Of a DNA stretch of 64,000 nucleotides, positions 43,880-56,703 are shown piece after piece (positions within the stretch are counted from its first letter, which is position 1; the number at the start of each line of letters is the position of its first letter). Origin of the DNA: Gambelia wislizenii (lineage: Eukaryota; Chordata; Lepidosauria; Squamata; Crotaphytidae); the NCBI GenBank assembly GCA_030847615.1, contig JAUMIR010000001.1, positions 90,569,501 to 90,633,500 of the forward strand, read 5' to 3'. The notes under the pieces were generated by a model. That model ran no database searches. It had not been told where the DNA came from and was given only the letters and a program-made list of their open reading frames with translations. The translations under genes and the position numbers were made by a program.

Positions 43880-44880
43880 TAGATAGAAAGGAAAAATTTG
43901 CCTGCTGCAATTAAGACAAGGTTCAGTAGCCCAAAATCAACAGCTACAAGAATATCTCATGAAAAGACAGCAGGCATGCCTACAGGTCCCACTGTTCATG
44001 GTCTTACTTATACCAGATTAACTTTGTCCAACTTCGATAGGTGCAAAATGTGGCTTGAAACCTTTCATATGTCCCCCTATAAGGCCTATTCTACTGCAAT
44101 TGAAGATAGGACTTTTGCTCATAGTAAAATGATAGGACTCCCTATTTTGTCAATGTATTCTAAACAGCACGGTGCCACTTTCTCTATGCTGAGAAAATCA
44201 CTAACTTGCATTATTCATACTAGTGTACTACACAACAAGGGGGGCTACCAAGCTCATCCGGTGGGCCATTTGCGACCCACCCAAAGTCCCGTTCCAAGCT
44301 GGGTGGCACCCACGGCCATGTGGCAGCCAGCCTGGGGGACGCCATGCTTCCTGTCTTTTCCCCGGCATGCTCTGGGGTCAGGATGGAGGGCGGGAAGTCA
44401 AGGCCAATCGGGGCGGGCCTCCTCCACTCCGATTGACTGAGGCAGGGCAGGGGCGGGACTTCCAGCCATGACTTCTGGCGCAGCCAGATGACACAGTCTC
44501 TGCACCAGGGGCCAGTAAAAAAGCCAGCCTCCGATGTCAGAGACCACAGTTGGCTGTGAGGAGCCGAAGACCTATCCTCCCTCCTCATTATCTGTTGATG
44601 TTTCATAGTGCTGATTTTCTTTCATGTCACAACTTGTTTGGCAGATGGCATGGGCCCTGATCCAGGATAAGCAAAAGGGGGGGTATCAGTCAAGTTCAAG
44701 TTCATAGTAACCTTTTATAACTTTGTTTCACAGGGGAGGGGAGAGTGTCAAGTGGGCAGAGCTTGGCTGTGGCTCTCCCCTCCATGTGTTGGTGTTGGTT
44801 GCAGCCGATAAGAGTCCATTGGCCAACACAGGATTGGGCAATGAAGGGGTCCAGACCCATGCAATTGGTGCCATTATTTC
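43880..44880. other. Unassigned; GC-rich island 44250-44600
   Basis: A frame at 43898-44230 encodes an unfamiliar peptide with no stop for 110 codons (CKMWLETFHMSPYKAYSTAIED). The stretch 44250-44600 is GC-rich, with GCCAATCGG, GGGGCGGG and TCCGATTGAC, so it could be a promoter or LTR remnant. I could not assign it. Confidence 0.35.
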
Positions 44881-44884
44881 AACC

Positions 44885-45235
44885 ATTATTATTGTTATTA
44901 AAGTTTATTTCTAGAGCGCTGTCAGTGTACATGGCACTGTACAAAAACAATCAAGGATAAAACAGAATGAAACCTGCCGAAGGCATACAGTCTAAATAAA
45001 ACAATAGGTAAAGTAATGAAAATAAATTAAAAACAAGGATAATTACAACAATTAATAACAACATCCACAGTAAACCCAAGTGACAGAGGAAATAAATGTA
45101 TATCAGACAAAGCCGGGGAATGCCTCCCTGAACAAGGTGGTCTTTAACTCAGATTTAAAAGTGGACAAAGAAGTAATGGCCCGTATTTGAGGGGGAAGAA
45201 GGTTCCAGGAGTGAGGGGCGGCAAGTTATCAAATT
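44885..45235 (-). mobile_element. L2/CR1-type LINE 3' end
   Basis: The + strand begins (TTATTATTG)n, AAGTTTATTTCTAGAGCGCTG, TACATGGCACTGTACAAA, the reverse of a LINE tail. At 45120-45235 the minus strand gives scraps of the C-terminus. Confidence 0.5.
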
Positions 45236-45917
45236 GTGGCCTATCAAGTTGTGGCCTATTATTGTCAATATTCTACTATTAACCTCATATACCTAACCTT
45301 TCATGTTATTCATATGTACTCAATATATTTTGTGAAGATATTCTGTGTTGTGTATTCTTTCATGGGAAGAGGGCAGGTGCATCCGAGCTGGGTCCACAGT
45401 TCAGTCAACTTAATTGGCTTATATTTTCTCACTGAACTGTAGACTCTCAATGATTCTGGGATATAGTCTCATCTTAAATGTGAAAGCTCAATCCAGGCTC
45501 TGTGCATAAATGACATGTTTTCAAAATCTTTTGTTTGTATTGCAAAATATGATACTCTGTTTTAAGTATAACTGCTAGCCTGGCAGGCACACTTCATTTT
45601 TCTTCATTAGCTTACCATGACTTATGTAAGCTTCAGAGGTCAGTTTGGGCATCTTCATGATATTAACACACAGTTTTTCAAAAGATGAAGTCACTAACAT
45701 TGATTTAATAATTCTATAAATATATTTTATTGTTTATTTAGCTGTTAGATTTTGAATGTAATAAACACTGATACAAAGATGAGAATAAAGCAATCATTAT
45801 ATCTATTAAAGATTCAGATCTTCAGCTTTAAATCCACCTGATTTAGAGAGAGTGAAAGCCCATTGAAGAATGCAGTCACATGGCAAAAGAGTTCTGTAGG
45901 AAGGGCATTTCAAAGTA

Positions 45918-46190
45918 CAAGTCACCCTCCACAAACACGTGTATCTGCAGGAGATATGTTCCTGGACTTACCGTTTATAGGTGAAACCATGGATAAGAGC
46001 AAACCCTATTAATATAAAGAACTAATGGTACAAACATACCATAGAGTTGTGTCGGAGGACCTAGCAATTTCTAGAGAAGACATCTCTCTAGGCATTTTCC
46101 AGCATGACTCTATGGTGTGTGCCCCTATTTTTTCTTCTGTGGATTACTGAAACCAGGGATATTAGTACCATAGATATGGGGGACGACCTG
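45918..46190. mobile_element. Tigger/MER2-like MITE, copy 2
   Basis: Starts CAAGTCACCCTCCACAAAC and ends GATATGGGGGACGACCTG, flanked by TA on both sides. Internal TATAGGTGAAACCATGGATAA. Confidence 0.6.
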
Positions 46191-46460
46191 TATAGTCCTA
46201 CCACTGGGAAGGTCTTAATCCATCACACCTTTGTGGAAGCACCCTTCCCCACAGAACTTCCATGGATGATCTTAGCACAAAGAAAGGAATAAATAGCAAA
46301 GCAATGTTCAAAGACAGACCTATGTTCATTTTATTGTGAAAATGTCTGTGCTGCCCTTCATTTCAAGAAGTTCAGGGAGGTGTACAATAAAATCATAAAA
46401 CAAAAATATATACAGCAGTGCAAGACTAAAACAGCAGATGCATCAGGTAAAAATGCTGTA

Positions 46461-46758
46461 GCCCTCAACTTTCATGGAGGTTAGAGGTGCAGGATCCCCG
46501 CAAAAGTAGAAAAACTATGAATATAGGATGCTATTTTTCCTCCTGAGAGAATACTTCTCTAGGTGTTTTTAGGTCCTCCAGCACAATATTATGGTCAACT
46601 TCCATCAGAACTTCATGTTAGAGGACATAGAAATGCCTAGAGGGAGCATTGGGGGGTGGAGGTCACATGTACGGCAGCAGTGGAGTGACAGCAAATACAT
46701 TAATCCATGAATAATCAAATCCATGAATGCTTAACCTGCAAATTTGGAGGGATGACTG
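46461..46758. mobile_element. Tigger/MER2-like MITE, copy 3
   Basis: The right end GGAGGGATGACTG|TA and internal CATGAATAATCAAATCCATGAATG match the family. The left end (near GCCCTCAACTTTCATGG) is diverged. Confidence 0.5.
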
Positions 46759-46794
46759 TAGTGACAAAAAAAATCAGACTTATACAGAAAACTG

Positions 46795-46990
46795 TAGTTA
46801 ATTCCATCCTTTTGTAGGTCGGTAAAATGAGTATCCAGCTTGTGGGGGCAATTAGCTAACACACATTGGAAACTGTTTAATGCAGTGTAGATGTGTAAAT
46901 AGCTATTGCTTAAAACAATTTGTAAGCCGCTCTGATAGCCTTGTGGCTGAAGAGCAGGGTATAAATAAATAAATAAATAAATAAAAAGAC
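46795..46990 (+). mobile_element. SINE A, 5'-truncated copy
   Basis: CATCCTTTTGTAGGTCGG, ATGAGTATCCAGCTTGTGGG, GCAGTGTAGATGTG and AGCCGCTCTGATAGCC, then (AAATA)n. It is close to the SINE at 38118-38398 and lacks the tRNA head. Confidence 0.8.
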
Positions 46991-46999
46991 AATTTGCAT

Positions 47000-48115
47000 C
47001 ACATGCTGAGGTACTGTGGCAAATAATATTTTCACCTAGTGATAAAATGGCATCCAAGTTGGGACAGGCAAACCATTCTACAGAGGGCATTCATTAGGAT
47101 ACTGTACTAAAAATGAGCTTATCCTTTTAACTTTTTGCCTAATTAGGATGACGAAAGTTCACTTACATGTCCCCCTGGCTAATGGTACTTCAAGTGATGA
47201 CCAAAGGGAGCTTCAAGTGATAACCAAACAGTTTGGGCATGGTTGCATGGTGGAAGGTGGTTCTTCCAATCCCCACATCCAAAGCTTCTTCTTCTAGACC
47301 AAAGTAATGGTCCTCATGGCCACCACCAGTTAATGACTTGGCTGCTCCATTTTAGACCAGCTGAAGTTGCTGGAGAATCTTCAAAATCAGTTCAACCTAA
47401 ACAAATATCACAATATTGTAATCTAGAGGTTTTCATGGAACATATGAAAAAGAATTTAATGCTTTAGAAAACAGCACAGCTGGTACCTAAATATAGGTGA
47501 GAAATGGACCTCTTGCCTACGTTTACGTAAAAGTCAAGATGAAACGCCAGGCGCATCAGCACTCTTAGGCTGCCATCCATTGTCTCCTCACCATAGTGTA
47601 AATACCTACATGCAGACATACACTATGCCAACCCTACAAAACTCCTGTGCATTGCATAACACATTCAGTGACTGGCTGCCGTTGTGCAATGCACAATCAC
47701 AATTCACAATATTGTTGTATGCACAGCTTACTTCTGCTGCTGTCAATAGAATAATACATCTGTTGCATTATGGTGAATAATTCACCTCACATGTGTAGGT
47801 TGACTTACACCTGTATATGTCACTAACAGAATGTCCTCTTGAAACTGTAAACCTGCTTTTCAAGGAAACTGCAGATCTTGAGAGAGAATTTCATCTACTC
47901 CCAAATGAAATGCTTTTGCCAATGTCAATGTCCGATACTTAGTCCAGGATCTCTATAATCTCATGGTGTTTGAAAAAAAAGGAGAGATGACGATATACAC
48001 AAGAACATCAATAGATTGTTCTAGGAGTTTTATTTAAATGTTAAACAACATGAGAAACAAAGAGACAATGTTATTGGACAAGAACAGGAGTCTACCATTG
48101 CCACTGTCCTGAATG
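47000..48115. other. Intron, small inverted repeat only
   Basis: An 11-bp perfect inverted repeat (TGTGCATTGCA at 47646, TGCAATGCACA at 47685) with a 28-nt gap. No gene seen. Confidence 0.5.
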
Positions 48116-48121
48116 GAACTA

Positions 48122-48350
48122 CAGTTATCCCTCTGTATCCATGGATTTGGTATCCATGGATTTAAGTATTCACAGCTTGAAAATATTCTTAAAAAATAAT
48201 CATCCAAAAAGCAAATCTTGATTTTGCCATCTTATATAAGGGACACCATTTTGCTATGCCATTGTATATAATGGGACTTGAGTATTCACAGATTTTGGTA
48301 TCCACAGTGGGTCCTGGAACCCAACCCCAGTGAATATGAAAGGACAACTG
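48122..48350. mobile_element. Tigger/MER2-like MITE, copy 4
   Basis: 229 bp from CAGTTATCCCTCTGTATCC to ATGAAAGGACAACTG, with TA flanks. It shares GCTTGAAAATA, TTGATTTTGCCAT and GGACACCATTTT with copy 1. Confidence 0.8.
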
Positions 48351-48359
48351 TAATACCAT

Positions 48360-49070
48360 CTGTTGCATTTTCAGTTCTGTCAGATAATTGACCTCTGCAC
48401 CATGTTAAGAGTCCAAAATGGAGCAAACACACACACACATCTCCAGACTTGTTAGACTTGTATGAGCAAGGTAGTTTCTGTCACCAAACTACTCAATGGC
48501 CAGATGGCTCTAAATGGTTCTAAATCATTAATTTCATCCAAGAATCTATGGAATTGGCTAAGTGCCAGCTTCAATACCTTGCCTGTGTAGGGAAAGTTTG
48601 GCACTGGTTCCTCCAAGGAGCATTTCTTCAGTGATGGCCCACATAAATGAGAGAGGTAGAGACCACATGTCCAATCTAATTGGTTCTGCTTATGTCCCCA
48701 GCATGCTTGCCAGGTAAGTAGGACAAGTATGTAACAGCTTTAAGAATGTTGATCACAACCTTATGTTGTACTGCTTGAAAAGTATTCATACCACTGTGAT
48801 TGTCAAATCTTAAAGATATTGTAGACTAGCTTTCCCACTAGCTTTCCCAATACAAGGGCTTTCCAGATGTGTTGGACTACAGTTCCTATTGTCTGCAGCA
48901 AGCATGAACATATAGCTGGGGATGAATGTGGGAGCTTTAGTCCAGCACATTTGTAGGTCTTCAGATTGGCAAAGGCTGCTCTGGGCTGTTGCACTAAACT
49001 GCCTCCAAATGCACCGGTTGTACAAAACACCTTAGCTATGTTACTTGATTTATCACTTTTGGAAAAGTAT
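48360..49070. other. Intron, nothing recognised
   Basis: Short (CA)n at 48430-48441. A pair of CTAGCTTTCCCA phrases (48828 and 48839) is a small tandem repeat. Confidence 0.5.
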
Positions 49071-49073
49071 TTA

Positions 49074-49426
49074 CAGTAGGCCCTCTGTATCCATGGGGGA
49101 TTGGTTCCAGGGCTCCCTGCAGATACCAAAATCCATGAATGTTCATGTCCCTTATATAAAATATATATAAAATGGCTGACAAACCAGGGACAAGGTAGAT
49201 TGTGTGTCAGTGAGATGTGAACAAACTCCTGCCAGTTGTTCTGGCAACCACAGTCACTGAGAAACCGATGGAGAAGCAGCAAGGGCCACGCTACTGCATT
49301 CCCATCTCTCCCTCAGTGACCTAACTCCTTTGATTTCCAGTGTCAAAGAGCAAGCATTGGGGCTGCCCAGATACATGGTTCATTGAATCAGCAGATGCAA
49401 AACCCATGGATATGAAGGGCCAACTG
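49074..49426. mobile_element. Tigger/MER2-like MITE, copy 5
   Basis: Starts CAGTAGGCCCTCTGTATCC after TA and ends ATATGAAGGGCCAACTG followed by TT. At 353 bp it is longer than copies 1 and 4, with unrelated sequence in the middle. Confidence 0.7.
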
Positions 49427-49429
49427 TTT

Positions 49430-50045
49430 TCTTTATAAAATCAGTATCATTGTGCATTGTATATGGTGATCCCTTGGCTGCTAAATGTGCTGTGGTTTGT
49501 AACATATTCTTCTTTAAAGAAGGTTTAGTAACATTTGATGATGTGGGCATAATGAGATAGACAGAAAATATGTGAGAGTGTGGTATATCCTTGAGGAACA
49601 ATAACGTTTACCTGAGCTCACACAATGTATCTTTTGCTAAAGAAACATACTTTATAGAGTTGTTCATTCATTCCACTTCCAATCCATTTTTCTCCAGTCA
49701 CAGCCCAAGGTACATTGCAAACCCAATATAACAAAAAATAAAATAAGATAAAATTTAAAACAATGTAGTTGCTTTGCATTCAAAACCACTGTGAGATTGA
49801 GAAGTTATGGAACTTCCTGGCTGCTTCTCCATCTGGATTGGCTTTATTAGGAGAGTGAAAGCAGCTGCTAACATATGTTTACCCCTCACCTTCAACAGTT
49901 CAGCTCTGTTCAGGGGATTTCCATGCTTATGGAGATCATGAAGTAACCTTATTGACCTTAGTATCTTGAAATAGCGCCAGTGGACAATTATGGAAAGATT
50001 GGAAACTAGACTGGCTAACCACTACAAACATTTCTTCCTGGAAAA
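49430..50045. other. Intron with a LINE-tail-like scrap
   Basis: 49690-49760 (CAGCCCAAGGTACATTGCAAA, then AAATAAAATAAGATAAA) looks like an L2/CR1-type tail. Nothing else. Confidence 0.4.
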
Positions 50046-50046
50046 G

Positions 50047-50275
50047 TTTGTTGTTTGTGTGTTTTGAAGTTGTTTCTGAATTATGGCAACCCTAAGGCGA
50101 ACATATCATGGGGTTTTCTTGGCCACATTTGTTCAGAGTGGTTTTGCCTTTGCCTTCCTCTGAGTCTGAGAGAATGTGACTTGCTCTAGGTCACCCAGTG
50201 GGTTTCCATGGCTTAGCAGGGATTCAATCCCTGGTCTCCAGAGTTGTAGTAAAACCACTATATCACACTGGGAAG
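50047..50275 (-). mobile_element. SINE B, near full length
   Basis: Minus orientation: the head reads CAGTGTGATATAGTGG and the box B region GGATTGAATCCC. The body has CCATGGAAACCCACTGG and the tail CAACAAAC. The solo LTR abuts its 5' end. Confidence 0.8.
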
Positions 50276-50280
50276 GTACA

Positions 50281-51109
50281 TGTCAGGTGGTAGCTCTCTA
50301 GGGACCTCTTCAAAAGGTCCGGACAGCAATAAATGGTAGCAGAGTAAATGTTCCTTCAGGCATCAGAATAAAGGCAAAGACATAGGCTTGTGTCTAAAAT
50401 CTTTTTGTTCTTTAATAAAGAACTATTTAAAATATATTAGAGCATCCACAAAAGAAAAACCATCTTCACATTTCAAGATTCAAACCAGAACTGCTCAGTT
50501 CAACTTCATAAACTACCCAGCTCTGCAGAGTTCCTAGCATCTCCCCCCAGTGAGCTCTGCACCAGCTCAGGGCTCATCAACATTGATACATTTGCAGCTG
50601 CCAGCTAGCTCTGCAGATCTGTGCAAACTATTTGCTGTCAGGGAATGATAGGACATACAATCCCCAGCAGAAGCCAAAAAACTGTCTCAGTAGCAACCTG
50701 CTCCCAAGAATACTCACACACAGAGTGTTTGATGTCTAAATAAGCAGGAGACACATTTATCTTCAAACTCAAACAGTCACAATATGCACAAATATTTACA
50801 ATTCAGGGAGAAACTGCTTCACTAGGCCTTAGCATTCACAGGAAGAAGGGTGAGCTCTGTTCTGAGCTCTCTTATATACACAGTTACAGGGCATTGGCTT
50901 ACTCAATCACATGATCTTACACACCAATAAGAACCCTCCTTCTGTAGCTAAGGGAGACTAGGCAGTTCATGGAGTCAGCCATTTTGACTCAGCATGACTC
51001 TGCAGCTTATTTGGCCATTTTATAATGGAGTTCAGTTTCTAACTCCTGACATTTGTACATCAGAGCTCTTCACAGAATAAATCTAACTGCATGTCCCAGT
51101 ATCCTGACA
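50281..51109 (-). mobile_element. Solo LTR with 5-bp target-site duplication
   Basis: 829 bp, bounded by TGTCAGG and CCTGACA (7-bp inverted ends, TG...CA), with GTACA immediately before (50276-50280) and after (51110-51114). Minus orientation is indicated by a TATA box (TATATAAG, near 50875) followed downstream on that strand by ATTAAA near 50420. No internal retroviral genes remain, so it is the product of LTR-LTR recombination. The 5-bp duplication leaves the class open. Confidence 0.85.
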
Positions 51110-51114
51110 GTACA

Positions 51115-53635
51115 TTCCTTAATGTAACTTTATAATTCATTTAATTAATTAATTAATTATAATTAATTAAACTGGCTAGCCTGATACAGCTTCTTCTGTG
51201 TAGCAAGAAGTTCTTCCCATTGAGGTTAGGTTGGTTTTCTCATTACCAGTTAGTAAAAGCTACAGTCTTCTTTTACTTGTTTTAGCAGTTACTAGATTTT
51301 GAAAGATGTTTGTTTTATAGTATTCTTCATTTTATCAGTTTAGTTTTATTTGGATTGTTTGTATTCTATTATACTAATGATCTTATTGTAAATCACCTCA
51401 AGCCCTCATGAATGGGGAAACACTTGAGAAATATATTGAACCAAATAAATTTCAAATCTGAGCTTTATGTATTTGCATGCATTATATACGTATATTTTTT
51501 ATACTTTTGCTCCAATGCTGCTCACTTTAACCAAGCCACAAGGTGGGCTATAGCCAATTCATTGACCTGTATTAAAGAGACTTTTTGTTTAGATGTACTG
51601 GGTTTATGTGGGACCAAATCAATCTGTTTTGTTCCTTGACCACTGAAGATGGTACTCTTTTCAACTAAAGCCGTCAATGATTTTGCAAGTCCATTCTAAT
51701 ACTCATTATAACAGCTTCTGTGTCTTCCTGCATTGGGTGACCTATGAAGTCATTCTTAGTGATTTACAGGGGCATATTTCATTTCATTATTTAGAAATGC
51801 TTTCCCAATGTTACTTGTTTTTAAACTGTCTAGGGCAGTGAGACTCTTCTCTCATATATGAGTCTTATAGTGTAAACCTATATATGTCTACTTAGAAGTG
51901 CCCTTTAATTTTAATGAGGCTTATTCTGAGGTCCGTATGACATTGGCACTTTAGAAGCTGCCAAAGTGGTTAAAGGATTTTAGCTTATTGATAAAAAAAA
52001 CTAAAGAGATTATTAATCAAAATTCCTTTTAGGTATTACTCAAACTGCAGTGTATATCAATTCTTCATGTTGAACCACTTATAAATTGCCATAAATTTAA
52101 AAAGCACCACTTAGTATTAGAAGGAAAGGCACCTTTCATATTTCCTTTTTCATTCCATGGTACCATGTCCAAAAGCTGAGCTGGCTTTGTTGAGAAGGAA
52201 GCACCCTATAGTTTCAGTCTGTATCCTGGTTGATATGCTAGGAGTTGAAAGTCTAGCACTTTGGCTTCAGTGTATCCTCATACTTTACAATACTGGACTA
52301 TATGTAATATAATGCTAACAGTTGTATCAGGGCTTTGTCCTGTCTCCCTCTCCCCTGCAGCCATCTGTCATGTCAAAACCAACCATAGAAAGTGACCCAT
52401 CCATTTGGAGCAGATGCTTAGGGTGCGTGTGTAAAGACCCAGGAGGTTGGTTTAGCCCCTACTGCTTTTTCTAGCATAACACTACTCAAAGTAGTAGTGA
52501 ACAGTGGACTGGGAACCATCAGCTACTGATCTGAGGCAAATTTTCAGGAAAGAAACAGATGTAGCCAATGTGCACAAATATGGTACTGGTCCCTGACACA
52601 TCAGCAGAAAAAATTGTCTGTTTCCCACATCAGATATCTATCCTAAGAAGCAATATGGTAGCAAACATTGGATACTGTTCATTACTCCCATTTTACAGGT
52701 ATGGAGATAAGGGCATAAATCAGCACATTTGCTAGTTCATTTGAGAATGCGGGTTAAACCAAACTTCAGAAGCCAAGCGTTCTTTGCTTTAAACACTATC
52801 TCATCATTCTGTTGTTTGGCAGAGCTATGCTTTCCTAGAATGGTGGCATTTTCTTAAGATTATGTAAGTTCTGAGGAAATCATAAAACAACTTTTGCATG
52901 TGAACGTAGATTATTGTGGTTTGCTCTACCACTGTAACTTTGTTGCTGTATGCAGTTTTCAATGTACGCTTCTACCAACTAGCAGCTTCAAAGTCCAAAT
53001 GTCTGTCATTGTGTTTTGTGGAAAGTTTCAGCTTTAATAGATGGTGCTACAAGGCAACCACTAAATATCATTAACATTTCAAAAAATGTTCAAGGAAGTG
53101 GTCTGATGTCTGATAATAAAAATGTTTATATTCAGCAAGAATGCCTTTTTAAAATGCAATTGACCTAAAGTTTTGGAAGGAGAGAAGTCATTTGGAAGCT
53201 GTCCAGTACTGGGGAAACAAACCCTTACAGTCCGCTCAGTTGAAATTGCAATATGAATAGCAGCCTGTTGTTGTTTTTTCCAGCTATAGTTTGGAAAAAT
53301 AATTGAAGATTCAATTCCGTGTTGATATCCCAATATGTATGTTTCTTGTTTTGTTTTTTTTAAAAAAAAACCTTAAAAAACCCCCAACCCTGACTAATGA
53401 TATTCAAGACTTATCTGTGGAAAAGGAATGATCCATATTAAACTATTACCTATAATGGTTTTGCCAAATTTACTCAGGGATGGTACTGGTCAAACACCAC
53501 AGATGTTTGCTCTGGGCTTAATTGATTTTATCCAATTTGCACATGTTGGATTTATTTTAAATGGTTTTAACTGTGCATGTATTTATTTTTTCTGGTTTTA
53601 AAGTGGTAAACAATTTGATATCTTTTTAGTCTTTT
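51115..53635. other. Intron; minor repeats
   Basis: A (TTAA)n stretch at 51135-51170, a SINE-like scrap with CCCATTTTACAGGTATGGAG (52688-52707; MIR-like) and T-rich runs. No gene. Confidence 0.5.
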
Positions 53636-53640
53636 AGAAT

Positions 53641-53890
53641 TGTTGTTTTTGCTGTTGATGTGTGCCTTCAAGTTACTTCCAACTTAGGTGGCCCTAAGGC
53701 AAACCTATCACAGGGTTTTCTTGACAAGATTTGTTCAGAAGGGTTATTGCCTTTGCCTTCCTCTGAGGCTGAGAGAGTGTGATTTGTCCAAGGTCACCCA
53801 GTGGATCTCCATGGCCGAGTGGGAATTTGAACCATAGTCTCCGAGAGTCCTAGTCCAACATTCAAACCACTGCACCATGCTGGTTCAGTG
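53641..53890 (-). mobile_element. SINE B, near full length
   Basis: Minus orientation; the + strand has GTGTGCCTTCAAGTTACTTCC, GGTTTTCTTGACAAGATTTG and GAATTTGAACCATAGTC, ending ACTGCACCATGCTGG. Confidence 0.82.
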
Positions 53891-53894
53891 AGAA

Positions 53895-55485
53895 TTATTG
53901 TTATTGTTATCACTGCCTTGTGATCTTTGGCTATAGGGCAGTGTACAAATATTTTAATAAATAAATACACGTTTTCTGGGGATCTCAGTTTAACACTTTA
54001 GTTTCTTAATTGTTTGATTATATGCATGTTTCAGAAGTAACTCACACTGGTATGCAATCCAATATTAAGTGAGCAGACTTCTGTTTACTCAGTAAGAATT
54101 TTCCTTCTTCTGCAATACCTGGCATGTTCCCCACTTGTTCCAAAATGTCTCCTAGACCCAGGCCTCTGGAGGATATTTGGAAATCTGAGGGGCTGAAAGG
54201 GAAGGGGGAATTTAGTCTGCCAACAGTGTCTGTTCCACTTGTGGAAGGACACTGTTGAATCCCTTCCTCTAGTAAAATGACACAATTGGTCTAGGACGGC
54301 AAAATTTATATTTCTAAATTTTAATTGGCAGGTTATATTTAATTACATTCCCATAATTTAAAACTTAAATGGCTGCACCTTTGAAGGGGGCTACCTTTAA
54401 TTTTTTTACCAATAAATTTTTCAGCATGCAATATTATCTATTACAGTAGATCGAAGAGAACCAAAAATAATCAAATACATGACACCAATGGTTAAGGTCT
54501 ATGGAGAAAGAAGCAGATGGAAATTTTCAAAGTAGACAGAAACATATAGTTGTCTTCTTCAGCTATTTCCTAGTTCATACTGAGAATGTCCCCAGAAACT
54601 GAAGTGAGAGTTTCACATAGACATTAGTGGAAAAATCAGGTATTTTAATATAGCTGGGATTGTACACAAGTGTGTCAATCCATTCTCTCAATTTCCCTAA
54701 AACCGTAAAATGGAGAGGGGGGGGGATTCAGAATAGTCCAATGATAAAAAAGCAGGCCCAGTGAGAATACTAACTGTTGGAGTATGGTGCAGGAATAGAA
54801 TGGAGTAGCTGAAATCCTGAACAGAAGTACTCCACACTGGGATGGTTTATTGCAGGGCTCTTGTTACTCATAATCATAATATTCTTCACTGTTTAGGTGA
54901 TTAGGTATCACACTTTTAGAACTACACAAGTTGAATCTTGAGGATTTACCATTTACTTGGGGTTTGGTTTAATCTGGCATTCAGGCATAGGATTTTAAGA
55001 ACCAGAATTTGTACAAGTGTGAAATTATATATCATGTACGTAACTTGCTCCCTACTTGTTAGAAGCAATTTCTCCCTGTTTTTCTCATCAAGGAGGCACT
55101 ATCATGTTGAGAATGATGTCATGGTAACAGTATGACCATATCTGTGTTCTTTTACCAAAAGAGGGTAATTATGTTAGATTTCTTTTAAACTCATTTTTTA
55201 ATTTTTTTAAAAAAACAACCCTAATCTGAACCCACATTCACTCTTCCAGCCATGTGAATTTTAAATATATGTTATAGACTTACAAATGTCTATTACAAAT
55301 GTCACTAGAAAACTGTTATACATATTTCAGGCTAGCTTAGTAGAAGTTACACTTTAGCATAGGTTTTTTTTTTTAAATTAAAAGCGTAGTGTGCCTTATA
55401 AAACCTAATCTAAGTCTATATGAAGACAAGAATTATTATGTAGGACAGAGGAAACAAATTGCTATGATGATTTAAAAAAAAAATC
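53895..55485. other. Intron, nothing recognised
   Basis: AT-rich. A short G-run at 54715-54725. No credible ORF or element boundary. Confidence 0.5.
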
Positions 55486-55487
55486 CC

Positions 55488-55517
55488 TGAGAGCCAGTGT
55501 GGTGTAGACACTCTGGG
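55488..55517 (+). mobile_element. SINE B head, split by CR1 insertion
   Basis: GAGAGCCAGTGTGGTGTAG and ACTCTGGGAC match the SINE B head with an internal deletion. The remainder resumes at 56704. Confidence 0.65.
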
Positions 55518-56703
55518 ACAGCAAGGTATGCTGTGGACATCGCATACCTTGATTTCAGTAAGGCCTTTGACAAGGTTCCCCATGACATTCTTGCAAACAA
55601 GCTTGTAAAATGTGGGCTAGACAAGTTAACAGTTCAATGGATTTGTAAATGGTTGACCGGCCGAACCCAAAGTGTGCTCAGCAGTGGCTCCTCTTCATCT
55701 TGGAAAGATGGGACCAGTGGGGTGCCACAGGGTTCTGTCCTGGGCCCAGTGCTATTCAACATCTTTATCAATGACTTGGATGAGGGAATTAGGGGCATAC
55801 TTATCAGATTTGCAGATGACACCAAATTAGGAGGAGTAGCTAATACCTTAGAGGACAGGATCAAAATTCAGAATGACCTGGATAGACTGGAGAGCTGGGC
55901 CAAAGCTAACAAAATGAAATTCAATACGGAGAAATGTAAGGTACTGCATTTAGGGCGGAAAAATGAAATGCATAAATATAGGATGGGAGAGACCTGGCTG
56001 AATGAGACCACGTGCGAAAGGGATCTAGGAGTCCTAGTAGACCACAAGTTGAACATGAGCCAACAGTGCGATGCGGCAGCTAAAAAGGCCAATGCGATTT
56101 TGGGCTGTATCAGTAGAAGTATAGTGTCTAGATCAAGGGAAGTAATAGTGCCACTCTATTCTGCCTTGGTCAGACCTCACTTAGAATACTGTGTCCAGTT
56201 CTGGGCACCACAATTAAAAAAGGATATTGACAAATTGGAGTGTGTCCAGAGAAGGGCAACTAAAATGGTGAAAGGTCTGGAAATGATGCCTTATGAGGAG
56301 AGACTTAGGGAGCTGGGTATGTTTAGCCTGGAAAAAAGACGGTTAAGAGGCGACATGATAGCCCTGTTTAAGTATTTGAAGGGATGTCACGCTGAGGATG
56401 GAGCAGGCTTGTTTTCTGCTGCTCCAGAGACTGGAACACGGAGCAGTGGGTGCAAGCTCTAGGAACAGAGATTCCACCTCAACATTAGGAGGAACTTTTT
56501 GACAGTAAGAGCTGTTCGGCAGTGGAACGCACTCCCTCGGAGCGTGGTGGGGTCTCCTTCCTTGGAGGTCTTTAAACAGAGGCTGGATGGCCATCTGTCG
56601 GGGATGCTTTGATCGTGATTTCCTGCATGGCAGGGGGTTGGACTGGATGGCCCTCGTGGTCTCTTCCAACTCTGCAATTCTATGATTCTATGATTCTATG
56701 ATT
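55518..56703 (+). mobile_element. CR1 LINE, 5'-truncated, copy 1
   Basis: The frame covers most of the RT domain: [14 protein letters not shown] (first Asp), [30 protein letters not shown] (catalytic pair), [48 protein letters not shown]. It stops at TAG (56460-56462), where the second copy (63451-64000) reads on with Gln; without that stop about 50 more residues would follow ([15 protein letters not shown]). The 3' end is three ATTCTATG octamers, the CR1 signature. It has inserted in SINE B. Confidence 0.9.
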
